Shown here: in pieces, positions 14,932 to 24,093 of the stretch | How the letters are laid out: the number at the start of each line of letters is the position of its first letter | How positions within the stretch are numbered: the first letter of the stretch is position 1 | Assembly: GCF_003355155.1 (NCBI RefSeq) | Contig: NZ_CP031320.1 | Location: forward strand, 7,959,700 to 7,990,914 | DNA: 31,215 nt | Direction of reading: 5' to 3' | From: Streptomyces armeniacus | GTDB taxonomy: Bacteria; Actinomycetota; Actinomycetes; Streptomycetales; Streptomycetaceae | Notes under the pieces: generated by a model | What the model saw: only the letters and a program-made list of their open reading frames with translations | Databases searched by the model: none | Told to the model about the DNA's origin: nothing | Translations under genes and position numbers: made by a program

Positions 14932-15756
14932 ATGCCCCCGACCGGTTCCGTGCCCGCGCGCCGCCCTCTCGGGACCGTGACCCGCGGAACGACCAGCCCG
15001 AACCGGCTGCGCCGCATGGACCGCTGGATCGCCCACACCCACGGCGCGGCCCTCCGCCGTTCCGACGAGCCACCCGTCGCGGTCGACCTCGGCTACGGCG
15101 CGGCCCCGTGGACCGCCGTCGAACTGCTGCTGCGCCTCCGCCGCGTACGCGGCGACGCGGAGGTCGCCGGGCTCGAGATCGACCCCGAGCGCGTTGCGGC
15201 AGCGAAGCCGTACGAACGCTCCGGCCTCACCTTCGGCCGCGGCGGCTTCGAGATCCCGCTGCCACGCCCGCCACTGCTCATACGGGCGGCGAACGTACTG
15301 AGGCAGTACGCGGAGGACGACGTTCCTGCGGCGTGGGAGCGGCTGTGCGGGCGGCTGGCGCCCGGGGGCCTGCTGGTGGAGGGCACCTGCGACGAGATCG
15401 GCCGCAGGCACGTGTGGGTGGCACTCGGGCCGGAGGGGCCGCGCACGGTCACGTTCGCGGCGCGGCTGGGTTCGCTGACGCGACCGTCCGACCTCGCCGA
15501 ACGGCTGCCGAAGGCACTGATCCACCGGAACGTGCCGGGGGAGGCGGTGCACGCGTTCCTCCGCGACTTCGACCGCGCGTGGGCGGCGGCCGCGCCGTAC
15601 GCCCCGTACGGCGCGCGCCAGCGGTGGGTCCGCGCGGCGCACGCCCTGGGTACGGCGTGGCCGCTGGTGGACGGGCCGCGGAGGTGGCGGCACGGCGAGG
15701 TGACGATCGGCTGGTCCGCCCTCGCCCCCCGACCTTCCGGCCCGTCCGGCGCTTGA
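14932..15756 (+). CDS. Class I SAM-dependent methyltransferase-like protein
   Basis: 274 residues. The SAM-binding strand PPVAVDLGYGAAPWTAVELLLRLR lies near residues 47-70. An acidic second strand (VAGLEIDPERVAAA) follows, then an FExPLPRPPLLIRAANVLRQY block. LAPGGLLVEGTCDEIGRRHVWVAL gives the later Rossmann strand. This type is common and uncharacterised in Streptomyces, and the substrate is unknown. No ribosome-binding site precedes the ATG, so translation is probably leaderless. The last residues (PSGPSGA and stop) are encoded by the intergenic repeat GTCCGGCGCTTGA, so the original stop was replaced or extended by that element. Confidence 0.8.
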   Translation: MPPTGSVPARRPLGTVTRGTTSPNRLRRMDRWIAHTHGAALRRSDEPPVAVDLGYGAAPWTAVELLLRLRRVRGDAEVAGLEIDPERVAAAKPYERSGLTFGRGGFEIPLPRPPLLIRAANVLRQYAEDDVPAAWERLCGRLAPGGLLVEGTCDEIGRRHVWVALGPEGPRTVTFAARLGSLTRPSDLAERLPKALIHRNVPGEAVHAFLRDFDRAWAAAAPYAPYGARQRWVRAAHALGTAWPLVDGPRRWRHGEVTIGWSALAPRPSGPSGA

Positions 15757-15861
15757 GGACAGCCACCAGCCACAACGGGCCCGCGCCCGGCACGCTTCGG
15801 TTCCCCATCGGACCCCGCACCGCGACGCGGCCGCCCCCGTCCGTCCTCGAACGCCGGACGG
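15741..15861. repeat. Second inverted pair of the GTCCGGCGCTTGAGGAC repeat
   Basis: The arm at 15744-15760 (GTCCGGCGCTTGAGGAC) and the arm at 15843-15859 (GTCCTCGAACGCCGGAC) are inverted, 15 of 17 bases pairing, with about 80 bp between them. They lie between the convergent methyltransferase and Nudix genes and overlap the methyltransferase stop codon. This is the same element as at 2232-2404. Confidence 0.7.
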
Positions 15862-15921
15862 ACTGGATATGGCAAGCGCCTTGCGCCCAAGTGCAGGCCC
15901 GCACAGGGCTGGCGAGCGTCC

Positions 15922-16431
15922 TCAGTCGCCGGGCGTCCTCAGAGCCACCAGCAGCGCGTCCACCAGTTCGCGGTCCCGCTCGTACGACAGGCGGTCGCGC
16001 GCCGCACCCGGCGGCAGCCAGGCCATGCGGTCGACCTCGTGGTTCGGGAGGAAGGAGCCGCCGGTGGCCTCGGCCGCCCAGTAGCGGACCTCCTTCGGCC
16101 GGTACTGGGACTCGTACCGCGCCGTCGGCAGCGGCGCACCCGGCTCGCACTCCATGCCGGTCTCCTCGCGCACCTCGCGCAGCGCGCCGTCCAGCGGGTC
16201 CTCGCCGCGCTTGAGCTTGCCCTTCGGGTGCGACCAGTCGTCGTACTTCGGCCGGTGGACGACCGCCAGCTCGATGCCGTCGCAGTCCTCCTCGGGCGAG
16301 CGGCGCCGCCACAGGACGCACCCGGCGGCCAGCACCGGCTGGTCCATGACGTCGCAGTCCGCAGGCCGCGCCGCCGGCCGCGCCGCCGCGTCTCGCGGAC
16401 CCGAATCGGGGCCGGGGCCGGAGGCCGTCAT
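15922..16431 (-). CDS. Nudix hydrolase
   Basis: 169 residues from the ATG at 16431, chosen because it overlaps the CHAD gene stop (ATGA, 16428-16431) and has a GAGAGGGG ribosome-binding site 10 bp upstream. An upstream in-frame ATG at 16530 would add only residues encoded by a 15-bp repeat inside the CHAD gene. The Nudix box is perfect: GKLKRGEDPLDGALREVREE followed by TGM (Gx5Ex7REVxEExG). The preceding AAGCVLWRRR and VVHRPKYDDWSHPK match the MutT-like subgroup. It hydrolyses a nucleoside-diphosphate-linked compound. Coupling to a polyphosphate-type CHAD gene suggests action on diadenosine or inositol polyphosphates, but this is inference. Confidence 0.92.
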   Translation of the reverse strand: MTASGPGPDSGPRDAAARPAARPADCDVMDQPVLAAGCVLWRRRSPEEDCDGIELAVVHRPKYDDWSHPKGKLKRGEDPLDGALREVREETGMECEPGAPLPTARYESQYRPKEVRYWAAEATGGSFLPNHEVDRMAWLPPGAARDRLSYERDRELVDALLVALRTPGD

Positions 16432-17741
16432 CGCGTGCCGCCCCTCTCCGCCCTGCGCGTCGTCTCGGCCGTACGCGTCTCGGCCGTACGCGTCTCCGTC
16501 GTACGCGTCTCCGTCGTACGCGCCGTCCACAGCCGCCCGAACGCGAACCGCGCCGCCTCCACCTCGTGCCGCTGGTCCGCGTGCAGCACGCCCAGGGCGT
16601 ACGCGGTGGCCGGTGCGATGCGCGGCGTACGGGCCGCCGACGCGGCCGCGGCGGCGGCCTCCGCCGCGTCGCGGTGCCGGTCGAGCGCCCGGCTGGCCGG
16701 GCCCAGCCGCTGGTCGGCGTCCGGGTCGGCCGCCGCGCCCGTGCCCCGCAGCAGCACCTCCTGTGCGTAGCGGTGCAGCCGCAGCAGCAGCCGTACCTGG
16801 TGCCAGGCCGCGTCCCCCTGCACCTCCGCGGCCAGCGAACGGGAGAGCGCCTCCGCGTTGTACGGGTGCTCCGCGCGTGCCAGCGGGAGGATGTCGACCG
16901 CTTCGTTCAGGCGGCGGTGCGCCGCCTCCGCCAGCGGCGGAAGCACCTCCTCCGCCGGGCGGCCGTCCGTGTCGGGGGTGATAGGCGCCTCCGAGGCGAG
17001 TACGGCGACGGCATCCGCGACGGCGTGGAAGCGCGACGAGCCGAGCGCCTGCAGCGCCGCGGAGTGTGCGCGCGTACGGGCCAGGGTGAGCTGCCGTTCC
17101 AGCAGCGCGCCCGCGCGCGCGGCGCCCACCGGCAGGGCACCGCCCTTCGCCGACGGGGCGCCGGAAACGGCAGCACCGCCGGTGCCGCCGGAGCCGATGC
17201 CGGTGGAACCGCCGACGGCACCGCCCGCGCCACCCCCTATGGCGCTGCCGTCGCTCGCCAGCCGGTGCAGCGCGGACAGCAGCCGGTCCAGCCGGGCGGC
17301 GTACGCGTACTCGCGCGCCAGCGTGCCCGACAGCCAGCCGAGTTCGGTGCGCAGCTGGTCGGCCCAGCCGGTGTCGACCAGCGTGCGGTACGTGTGCAGC
17401 GCGCCGCTCATCCGGCGGGCGGACCGGCGGAGTTGGCGTACGGCTGCCGCCGCGTCCGCCACCGCCTCGGGGCTGCCGGCGCTCTCGCCGTGGACGCGCA
17501 GGCTGCGCAGGAACTCGGCGGCCTCCGTGTGCAGGTACGCGCCGAGCACGTCACCCGCACCGGCCCCCGGCGCGGCCGACGCCGCGGACCCCGCGGGCCC
17601 CGCCGCCGGTGCAGCCGCGGGCACGGACGCCGGCGGCACCGAGGCGGCCGGTGCCGCCGTCGCGCTCTCCGCCGCCGAGGTCCGCGCGGACGCCCGCGAC
17701 GCCACGCCTCCGCCCCCGCGCCCGCACCTTCCCCTTCTCAC
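16428..17741 (-). CDS. CHAD-domain protein
   Basis: 437 residues from a GTG at 17741. The first ~60 residues are an Ala/Pro/Ser-rich linker. The rest is two helical bundles rich in conserved Arg/His (AVRQLRRSARRMSGALHTYRTLV near residue 100; LGSSRFHAVADAVAVLA; LRLHRYAQEVLL), split by a Gly-rich insert (about residues 165-190). CHAD domains bind polyphosphate. The C-terminus (about residues 410-430) is a TETRT/TAETRT repeat encoded by four 15-bp tandem units. The gene is translationally coupled to the Nudix gene downstream. The start is doubtful: a protein-like frame continues upstream in another register to about 17905, so a frameshift in the G-rich 17700-17740 stretch may hide a longer N-terminus. 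Confidence 0.82.
   Translation of the reverse strand: MRRGRCGRGGGGVASRASARTSAAESATAAPAASVPPASVPAAAPAAGPAGSAASAAPGAGAGDVLGAYLHTEAAEFLRSLRVHGESAGSPEAVADAAAAVRQLRRSARRMSGALHTYRTLVDTGWADQLRTELGWLSGTLAREYAYAARLDRLLSALHRLASDGSAIGGGAGGAVGGSTGIGSGGTGGAAVSGAPSAKGGALPVGAARAGALLERQLTLARTRAHSAALQALGSSRFHAVADAVAVLASEAPITPDTDGRPAEEVLPPLAEAAHRRLNEAVDILPLARAEHPYNAEALSRSLAAEVQGDAAWHQVRLLLRLHRYAQEVLLRGTGAAADPDADQRLGPASRALDRHRDAAEAAAAAASAARTPRIAPATAYALGVLHADQRHEVEAARFAFGRLWTARTTETRTTETRTAETRTAETTRRAERGGTR
16461..16520. repeat. Four tandem 15-bp units inside the CHAD gene
   Basis: CGTCTCGGCCGTACG occurs twice (16461-16490), then CGTCTCCGTCGTACG twice (16491-16520). The unit length is a multiple of three, so copy-number change keeps the CHAD frame, adding or removing one pentapeptide (TETRT-type) per unit. 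Confidence 0.9.
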
Positions 17742-17905
17742 CCGCCACCCACAGCTGGCCTGCCGCCAGCACGGTATGCGGTCCGCCCGCCGTGAACTTC
17801 ACCTGCGGCGTGCCCAACTCCCGGTCCAGGTCGTCGAAGTCGAGCAGCACGTCCCCGTTCATCCGGCCCAGCACGGCGCCGTCGACGGAGCCGGGCGCAT
17901 CGCAT
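17742..17905 (-). pseudogene. Unrecognised protein-like fragment upstream of the CHAD gene
   Basis: The minus strand reads GSVDGAVLGRMNGDVLLDFD, then a Leu/Asp/Glu stretch, then PQVKFTAGGPHTVLAAGQLW and VAGEKGKV. The composition and codon-position GC look like real protein. I do not recognise the family. Upstream it runs into the untranslated leader of the permease on the opposite strand, so its 5' part is missing. Downstream the frame becomes Arg/Gly-rich where the CHAD frame takes over. It could be the true N-terminal part of the CHAD protein after a frameshift, or a separate truncated gene. Confidence 0.4.
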
Positions 17906-17957
17906 GTTCACCGACCGCAACCGCCCCCGCCCCCGCAACCGCCACAGAGGACAGCTC

Positions 17958-19400
17958 ATGCTGAGAGACACCTCCACGGAAGAATCCGCCGGGACCGCCG
18001 CGACCCCCGCGAACCTCACGGGGCGGCTCGGCACCGGCGCGATCGTGTTCATGGTGGTCGCCGCCGCCGCACCGCTCACCGTCGTCGGCGGCAACGTCCC
18101 GCTCGCCATCGCCAGCGGCCCCGGCGCGGGAGCGCCCGTCGGCTTCGCCATCGCCTCCGTCATCCTGCTGGTCTTCGCCGTCGGCTTCGTCACGATGACG
18201 CCGCACGTGCCCGAGGCCGGTGCCTTCTACGCGTACGCCACCCGCGGCCTCGGCGACCGGGTCGGCGTCGGCACGGCGGGCGTCGCGCTCGTCGCCTACA
18301 CGGCGATCCAGGTCGGCGTCTACGGCTACATGGGCTGGGCCGCGAACGACGTGCTCAAGACCTTCGGCGGCCCCACCGGCGTGCCCTGGTGGGTGTGGTC
18401 GCTCGCGACCGTCGCCGTCGTGGCCTTCCTCGGCTACCGCCACATCGAACTCAGCTCCAAGGTCCTCGGCGTCGCCCTCGTCCTGGAGATCGCCGTCGTG
18501 GCCGTCCTGGACGCGGTCATCGTGGCGCGCGGCGGCGAACACGGCGTCAGCGTCGAGTCGTTCACACCCGACGCGGTGTTCTCCGGGCCGCTGGGCGTCG
18601 CGGTGCTGTTCGCCCTCACCGGGTTCATCGGCTTCGAGGCCACGGCCGTCTTCCGGAACGAGGCCCGCGACCCGGACCGTACGATCCCCCGCGCCACGTA
18701 CCTCGCCGTCATCGTCATCGGCGCCTTCTACACGGTGTCCTGCTGGGCCCTGGTGCTCGCCGCGGGCACCGACGAGGCCTCCGGCGTGGCGCAGAAGACC
18801 CTCGACGGCGACGCCAACATGCTGATGGACACCGCCGAGGCGTACGTCGGCACGGCCCTCCGCGACATCATGCAGGTGCTGCTGCTGAGCAGCCTGTTCG
18901 CCTGCGTGCTGTCGTTCCACAACGTCATCGCGCGCTACACCTTCACCCTCTCCCGCAAGGGCCTCGCCCCCGCCCGCCTCGGCTCCGTACACCCGCGGCA
19001 CCACTCGCCGTCGTTCTCCTCCGTGGCCCAGACGGTGACCGCGCTGCTCCTGGTCTGCGTCTTCGCGCTGCTCGGACTCGACCCGCTGGTCGGCGTGTTC
19101 GGCTCCATGGCCGGAGTCGCGACCGTCGGCATGGTCCTGCTGATGCTCACCACGTCGGTGGCCGTGGTCACGTTCTTCGCCCGCGAACCCGCACTCGCCG
19201 CGGGCCGCACCTGGCAGACCCGGATCGCCCCGGCGCTCGCCGTGCTGGGCCTGCTGTCGAGCCTGTGGCTGGTCTTCGCCAACTTCACGCTGATCACGGG
19301 CGGCAGCACGGGCGTGAGCATCGCCCTGGCGGCGATCCCCTTCGCGGCCTTCGCCGCGGGCCTGGCCCTCGGCCCTGCCCGCGGCGGCACGCGGCAGTAG
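17958..19400 (+). CDS. APC-family amino-acid permease
   Basis: 480 residues from the ATG at 17958, preceded by AGAGGACAG 5-13 bp upstream. A longer in-frame start (17904) adds an Arg/Pro-rich leader unlikely to be translated. About 12 hydrophobic segments are visible, starting at LGTGAIVFMVVAAAAPLTVVGGNVPLAIASGPGAGAPVGF, the typical TM1 region of amino-acid/polyamine/organocation permeases. LTGFIGFEATAVFRNEARDPDRTIPRATYLAVIVIG is the classic TM6 to loop block (FEa...E..dP.r.iPra). The substrate cannot be told; Streptomyces relatives carry amino acids. The 3' end faces the PucR gene with a 45-bp gap. Its 5' leader abuts a truncated gene on the other strand. Confidence 0.92.
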   Translation: MLRDTSTEESAGTAATPANLTGRLGTGAIVFMVVAAAAPLTVVGGNVPLAIASGPGAGAPVGFAIASVILLVFAVGFVTMTPHVPEAGAFYAYATRGLGDRVGVGTAGVALVAYTAIQVGVYGYMGWAANDVLKTFGGPTGVPWWVWSLATVAVVAFLGYRHIELSSKVLGVALVLEIAVVAVLDAVIVARGGEHGVSVESFTPDAVFSGPLGVAVLFALTGFIGFEATAVFRNEARDPDRTIPRATYLAVIVIGAFYTVSCWALVLAAGTDEASGVAQKTLDGDANMLMDTAEAYVGTALRDIMQVLLLSSLFACVLSFHNVIARYTFTLSRKGLAPARLGSVHPRHHSPSFSSVAQTVTALLLVCVFALLGLDPLVGVFGSMAGVATVGMVLLMLTTSVAVVTFFAREPALAAGRTWQTRIAPALAVLGLLSSLWLVFANFTLITGGSTGVSIALAAIPFAAFAAGLALGPARGGTRQ

Positions 19401-19445
19401 ACGTCTCCGTTCCCGCCGCGGCCGCCGCACGTCGAGGGCGGTGGG

Positions 19446-21047
19446 TCAGTCCGGTGTGCGCGGGTCCAGGTCGCGGGCGAGCAGGGCGAGGTAGAGGCAG
19501 ACGCGGGTCTCGGGGTCGTCCAGGCGTACGTCCAGCAGCCGTTCGATCGCGGCGAGGCGCGCGTACAGCGCCGGGCGGCTCAGGCTCGTACGGCGGGCCA
19601 GCTCGTTCTTGTTGCCGTTGACGGCGAGGTACTGCCGGAGCAGGTCGAGATGGCCGGAGCCCTTGCGGGCCTCGTGGTCGAGGAGGCGGTGCAGTTCGGA
19701 CTCGGCGAACGCCCGCAGGTGCCGGTTGTCGCGCAGGACGGACAGGAGGCCGCGCAGCCGCAGGTGTTCGCCGCGGTAGAAGGGCCGTTCCGGGCCGGTC
19801 ATGGCGGCGGCGACCTCGGCGGTGTGGGCGGCGTCGGTGAGCCGCCGGGCGGCGGCGATCAGCGACGGCTGGGACGGGCCGACACCGACACGCAGGCGCG
19901 GCTCTCCCTCAGGACGGCCGGGGACGCCCGCGGGCAGCTGGCCACCGAGGACGTCGGCGAAGCGCTCCAGCAGCGCGTCCTCGTCGTACGGCCGCGGGCA
20001 GGACAGCACCAGTGCGACCTCCCCCAGCCGTACGGTGCTGGTCAGGGACGACACCCCGACCGCCGCCACCGTACGGGCGACGGCCGCCACGAACTGCCGG
20101 TCCCGGCGCAGCGCCTCCTCCGCGGACGGCGCGACGGGCCCGGAGGGCGCGCCCGCGTACCGTACGGCGACCGGTACGTACAGCGCGCCGGCGCGCAGCC
20201 CGACCGCGCGGGCCCGTACGAGCGCCTCCGCCTCGGTGCCGATACGGCCCTCCGTCAGCTCGCTGATCAGCCCGCTCTGGGCGCGGCGCCGTACGTCGGC
20301 CTGGTTCTGCTCGGCCATGAGCCGCAGGGTCAGCGCCTGCGCGGCGCGCTCCAGGACCATGCCGAGCCGGGGCCCGCCGGCCGGAGCGGGCCCGCCGGCG
20401 GCGGCAGAGGGAGCACCGGCGGGAGTAGCAGCGCCGGCGGACGGCATGACGAGGCGCCCCCAGGGCTGTCCGTGCACGTCGACGGGGGTGTACAGCCAGT
20501 CGTCGGGGGCCAGCCGGGAGCGGCGCTCCCAGTCGTCCAGGACCTCGGTGCCGGTCTCGCCGGGGCCGGGCGCCGCGGCCAGCACGCGGTGGGCGACGTC
20601 CTCGAAGACCACGGCGGTGTCCGTGAGGGCGGCGGCGCGGGCGACGATCACCTCGGGCGGCGCGTGCTCCAGGCTGAGCGCGGTGAACACCTCGTGGGCG
20701 CGCTGGGCGAACCGGACCTCCTCGTACTGCTCGTTGACGATGCGGCTGTGCACCGCCTCCGTGACCTCCACGAAGCGGACGCTGCGCGCGAGCAGCACCA
20801 CCGGGAACGCCATCCCGGCCGCGGCCTCGCGCATGGCGTCGGCGAAGTCGCCGTCGGCGGCGGGGAGTTCGACGACGACGCCGGCCGCGCCCGCCTCCGC
20901 GAGCCCGGCCAGGTAGGCGTACGGGCGGACCGCGCCGCCGCGCAGCGCGTCCGCGGTGGTGAGGACGAGTTCGCCACCGCGCAGCAGCCCGGTGAGGTCC
21001 GTCAGCTGGCTGACGTGGGCCCAGCGGACGGTGCGTCCGAGCAGGTC
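19446..21047 (-). CDS. PucR-family transcriptional regulator, 5'-truncated
   Basis: About 533 residues from [20 protein letters not shown] (PucR N-terminal ligand domain, normally residue ~25 onwards; [15 protein letters not shown], ...AAGVVVELP) through a GGDEF-like central region to the C-terminal HTH_30 helix-turn-helix ([20 protein letters not shown] then [17 protein letters not shown]). PucR regulators control purine, amino-acid or secondary-metabolism genes and are usually self-standing. The first ~20 residues and the start codon are missing. The frame instead continues without a stop into the N-terminus of a PKS acyltransferase domain (junction about 21045-21055), making one 1,126-residue reading frame. 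It converges with the permease, a common PucR neighbour type, so its 3' context looks natural. Confidence 0.87.
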   Translation of the reverse strand, partial: DLLGRTVRWAHVSQLTDLTGLLRGGELVLTTADALRGGAVRPYAYLAGLAEAGAAGVVVELPAADGDFADAMREAAAGMAFPVVLLARSVRFVEVTEAVHSRIVNEQYEEVRFAQRAHEVFTALSLEHAPPEVIVARAAALTDTAVVFEDVAHRVLAAAPGPGETGTEVLDDWERRSRLAPDDWLYTPVDVHGQPWGRLVMPSAGAATPAGAPSAAAGGPAPAGGPRLGMVLERAAQALTLRLMAEQNQADVRRRAQSGLISELTEGRIGTEAEALVRARAVGLRAGALYVPVAVRYAGAPSGPVAPSAEEALRRDRQFVAAVARTVAAVGVSSLTSTVRLGEVALVLSCPRPYDEDALLERFADVLGGQLPAGVPGRPEGEPRLRVGVGPSQPSLIAAARRLTDAAHTAEVAAAMTGPERPFYRGEHLRLRGLLSVLRDNRHLRAFAESELHRLLDHEARKGSGHLDLLRQYLAVNGNKNELARRTSLSRPALYARLAAIERLLDVRLDDPETRVCLYLALLARDLDPRTPD

Positions 21048-22826
21048 CACCGGGAACGCCTCATACAGCTCACGCCCCATCCCCAACCGCTGCGCACCCT
21101 GACCCGCAAAAACAAACGCCGTACGCCCACCCCGACGCACCGCACCCGTCACCACACCCGCCGCCGACTCGTCCTCCGCGAGGTGGCGCAGTTGCTCCAG
21201 CAGGGCGTCGCGGTCGGCGCCCACGACCACCGCACGGTGTTCCAGTGCCGCGCGGGTGGTGGCCAGGGAGAGGCCGATGTCGGCCGGTGCCGCTTCCGGG
21301 GCGCGCGTCACGTGGGCGAGCAGCCGCCGTGCCTGTGCGCGCAGCGCGTCCGCGCTCCGCGCGGACAGCACCCACGGCACGGCCGGAAGCGCCGTCCCCT
21401 CCGCCGGTTCGGCGGGATCGGCATCCGTGTCCGGGGCCTGTTCCAGGATGGCGTGTGCGTTCGTTCCGCTGATGCCGAACGAGGAGATGCCCGCACGCCG
21501 TACGTGCCCGTCCCGTACGGGCCACTCCACCGGCTCCGTCAGCAGCCGTACGCCACCGCCGCCCGCCGACCAGTCGACGTGTGAGGTGGGCTGCTCGGCG
21601 CGGAGGGTGCGCGGCAGCACGCCGTGTTGCAGCGCCAGCACGATCTTGATGAGTCCGGCGGCGCCCGCGGCGGACTGGGTGTGGCCGATGTTGGACTTCA
21701 CCGAGCCGAGCCACAACGGCTGTTCGGGGTCACGGTCCCGCCCGTACGTGGCCAGCAGGGCGTGGGCCTCGATGGGGTCGCCCAGCGACGTGCCGGTGCC
21801 GTGCGCCTCCACCGCGTCCACGTCGCCTGTGGTGAGTCCGCCGTTGGCGAGGGCCGCGCGGATGACGCGCTGCTGTGCGGGCCCGTTGGGCGCGGTGAGG
21901 CCGTTCGACGCGCCGTCCTGGTTGATGGCGGAGCCGCGGAGGACGGCGAGCACCTGGTGCCCGTTGGCGCGGGCGTCCGTGAGGCGTTCGAGGAGCAGGA
22001 TGCCCGCGCCCTCGCCCCAGCCTGTGCCGTCGGCGCCCTCGGCGAACGCCTTGCACTGGCCGTCGGCCGCCATGCCGCCCTGGCGGCTGAACTCGACGAA
22101 CGCCGCCGGTGTCGACATCACCGTCACGCCGCCCGCCAGCGCCAGGTCGCATTCGCCGCTGCGCAGGGCCTGTGCGGCCAGGTGCAGGGCGACGAGCGAC
22201 GACGAGCAGGACGTGTCGACGGTCACCGCGGGGCCCTCCAGGCCCAGCGTGTACGCGATGCGCCCGGAGACGATGCTGCCCGCGTTGCCGGTCAGGATGT
22301 GGCCCTCGATGCCCTCGGGCACCTCGTCGAGCCCGGAGCCGTACTCCTGGTTGCTGCATCCGGCGAAGACGCCCGTACGGCTGCCGCGCAGCGTCGTGGG
22401 GTTGATGCCGGCGCGTTCCAGCAGTTCCCAGGCGGTCTCCAGCAGCAGCCGCTGCTGCGGGTCGGTGGCCAGCGCCTCGCGCGGTGACATGCCGAAGAAC
22501 TGGGGGTCGAACTCGTCCGCGTCGTGCACGAACGCGCCCCGCGTCGTGGCGCTGCCGCCCGTACGGGCGCCGCTGGCGCCGCTCAGCGTGTCGAGGTCCC
22601 AGCCGCGGTTGGCGGGCATCTCGGAGAGCGCGTCGGCGCCGTCGGCGAGCAGCTGCCAGAACGCCTCGGGGCTGTCGGCGCCGCCGGGGAAGCGGCAGTT
22701 GACGGCGACGATCGCCACTGGTTCCGGGGTGGCGTCGGCCAGCCGCTGGTTCTCCTTCTTCAGCTGGTCGTTCTCGCGCAGCGATGCCCTGAGGGCTGCG
22801 ACTACTCGGTCCTCGGACGTGGCCAT
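21048..22826 (-). CDS. Modular type I PKS, N-terminal docking-KS-AT(start), 3'-truncated
   Basis: It starts at the ATG at 22826 ([29 protein letters not shown], an N-terminal coiled-coil docking helix), with GGAG 6-9 bp upstream. A complete ketosynthase follows: [11 protein letters not shown], the active-site [13 protein letters not shown] (Cys codon at 22206-22208), [13 protein letters not shown] and [14 protein letters not shown]. The KS-AT linker leads to the first AT residues, [23 protein letters not shown]. The frame then switches to a PucR regulator before the AT active-site GHSxG. The KS is of the extending type, with Cys and both His present. The preceding gene ends in a PKS C-terminal docking tail 37 bp upstream, so the two PKS pieces belong together. 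Confidence 0.92.
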
Positions 22827-22863
22827 CTTCAGCTCCGCTGGTGGTGCGTCATGGGTCGTGTGG

Positions 22864-24081
22864 TCAGCCGTCGTCGCCGAGGGCGAGCCGTACGAGGTCG
22901 TCGACCTCCAGCTCCTCGTACGCGTCGGTGCCGCCGTCGGCGTCGGAGTCCGCGCCGCCGTCGGCAGCGGCGTCGTTGCCGGTGCCGTCGGCCGTGCCGG
23001 TGGCGGTGCCCGTGCTGCCGGCGAGGGCCAGGACGGTGTCCAGGACGCCGGAGGCGCGGAGGGCGTCGATCGGGACCGTGGCGAGCGCCGTACGGATCGC
23101 CGCTTCGTCGTCCGCGCGCGCGGAGGTCTCCGCGCCCGCGCCCGTACGGCCGTCGGTGGCGCCGCCGGTGCCACCGTCGGGGAACAGTTCCGCGCACACG
23201 TGCGTGGTCAGTGCGGACGGGGTGGGGTAGTCGAAGACGAGTGTGGACGGCAGCGGTACGCCGAGCGCGCCGCCGAGCCGGTTGCGCAGTTCGACGGAGG
23301 TGAGCGAGTCGAAGCCCAGCTCCTTGAAGGTCTGCTCGGGGCCGACGTCGCCGCCCGACCCGTAGCCGAGGACGCCGGCGACCTGGGTGCAGACGGTGTC
23401 GAGCACCGTACGGTGCCGTTCGGCGGGCGCCAGGCCCGCCAGCCGGCGGCTGAGCGAGTCGGCGCTGTCCGCTCCGGCGGCGCCGGACGCGGCCGTACGG
23501 CGGGTGCCCGTGCGGACGAGGCCGCGCAGCAGCGGCGGCACGGTGCCGGTGCCGCCCAGGGCGCGGGTGTCCACGGCCATGGGCAGGACGGCGGGGCCGG
23601 GCTGGTCGAGCGCCAGGTCGAAGAGGGCGAGGCCCTGTTCGGGGCGCAGGGCGGGCAGCCCGGCGCGTGCCATGCGGCGGAGGTCGGCGTCGCCGAGTCC
23701 GCTGGTCATGCCGGTGGTCTGGGACCAGGGGCCCCAGGCGAGCGACGTCGCGGGCAGGCCGTCGGAGCGGCGGCGGGCCGCGAGGGTGTCCAGGTAGGCG
23801 TTGGCGGCGGCGTAGTTGCCCTGGCCCGGTGAGCCGAGCACGCCGGCGGAGGACGAGAAGACGACGAACGCGGCGAGGTCGGCGTCCCGGGTCAGCTCGT
23901 GCAGGTTGGTCACCGCGTCCGCCTTGGGGCGCAGCACCGTGTCGAGCCGTTCGGGGGTCAGCGAGCCGATCACGCCGTCGTCCAGAACGCCCGCCGTGTG
24001 CACGACGCCCGTCAGCGGACGGTCGGCGGGAATGCCCGCGAGCAGACCCTTCAGCGCGTCACGGTCAGCGGCGTCGCCGCC
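22864..24081 (-). CDS. Modular type I PKS, KR-ACP-C-terminal docking, 5'-truncated
   Basis: About 405 residues. The piece begins inside a ketoreductase ([20 protein letters not shown]) and keeps the LDD motif ([11 protein letters not shown]) of B-type KRs, the catalytic Lys region ([13 protein letters not shown]), Ser (VVFSSSAG) and Tyr/Asn ([13 protein letters not shown]). It should therefore be active and give a 3R (D) hydroxyl. An acyl carrier protein follows, with [16 protein letters not shown] (Ser codon at 23305-23307). After it come an acidic spacer and a C-terminal docking tail ending [18 protein letters not shown]. The nucleotide-binding GGTGxLG half of the KR and everything upstream are missing. 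At 24081 it meets ispG head to head across a 14-bp palindrome. Confidence 0.92.
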   Translation of the reverse strand, partial: GGDAADRDALKGLLAGIPADRPLTGVVHTAGVLDDGVIGSLTPERLDTVLRPKADAVTNLHELTRDADLAAFVVFSSSAGVLGSPGQGNYAAANAYLDTLAARRRSDGLPATSLAWGPWSQTTGMTSGLGDADLRRMARAGLPALRPEQGLALFDLALDQPGPAVLPMAVDTRALGGTGTVPPLLRGLVRTGTRRTAASGAAGADSADSLSRRLAGLAPAERHRTVLDTVCTQVAGVLGYGSGGDVGPEQTFKELGFDSLTSVELRNRLGGALGVPLPSTLVFDYPTPSALTTHVCAELFPDGGTGGATDGRTGAGAETSARADDEAAIRTALATVPIDALRASGVLDTVLALAGSTGTATGTADGTGNDAAADGGADSDADGGTDAYEELEVDDLVRLALGDDG

Positions 24082-24093
24082 GATCCGGATCGG
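24080..24093. repeat. 14-bp perfect palindrome at the PKS/ispG join
   Basis: CCGATCCGGATCGG equals its own reverse complement. Both truncated reading frames, PKS on minus and ispG on plus, enter it and read PIRIG, so the junction lies within this palindrome. Confidence 0.85.

Noticed and set aside
16432..16530. Longer Nudix start giving a DGDAYDGDAYGRD N-terminus
   Set aside because: Those residues come from the 15-bp repeat that belongs to the CHAD frame. The ATGA-coupled start with a ribosome-binding site is better supported.
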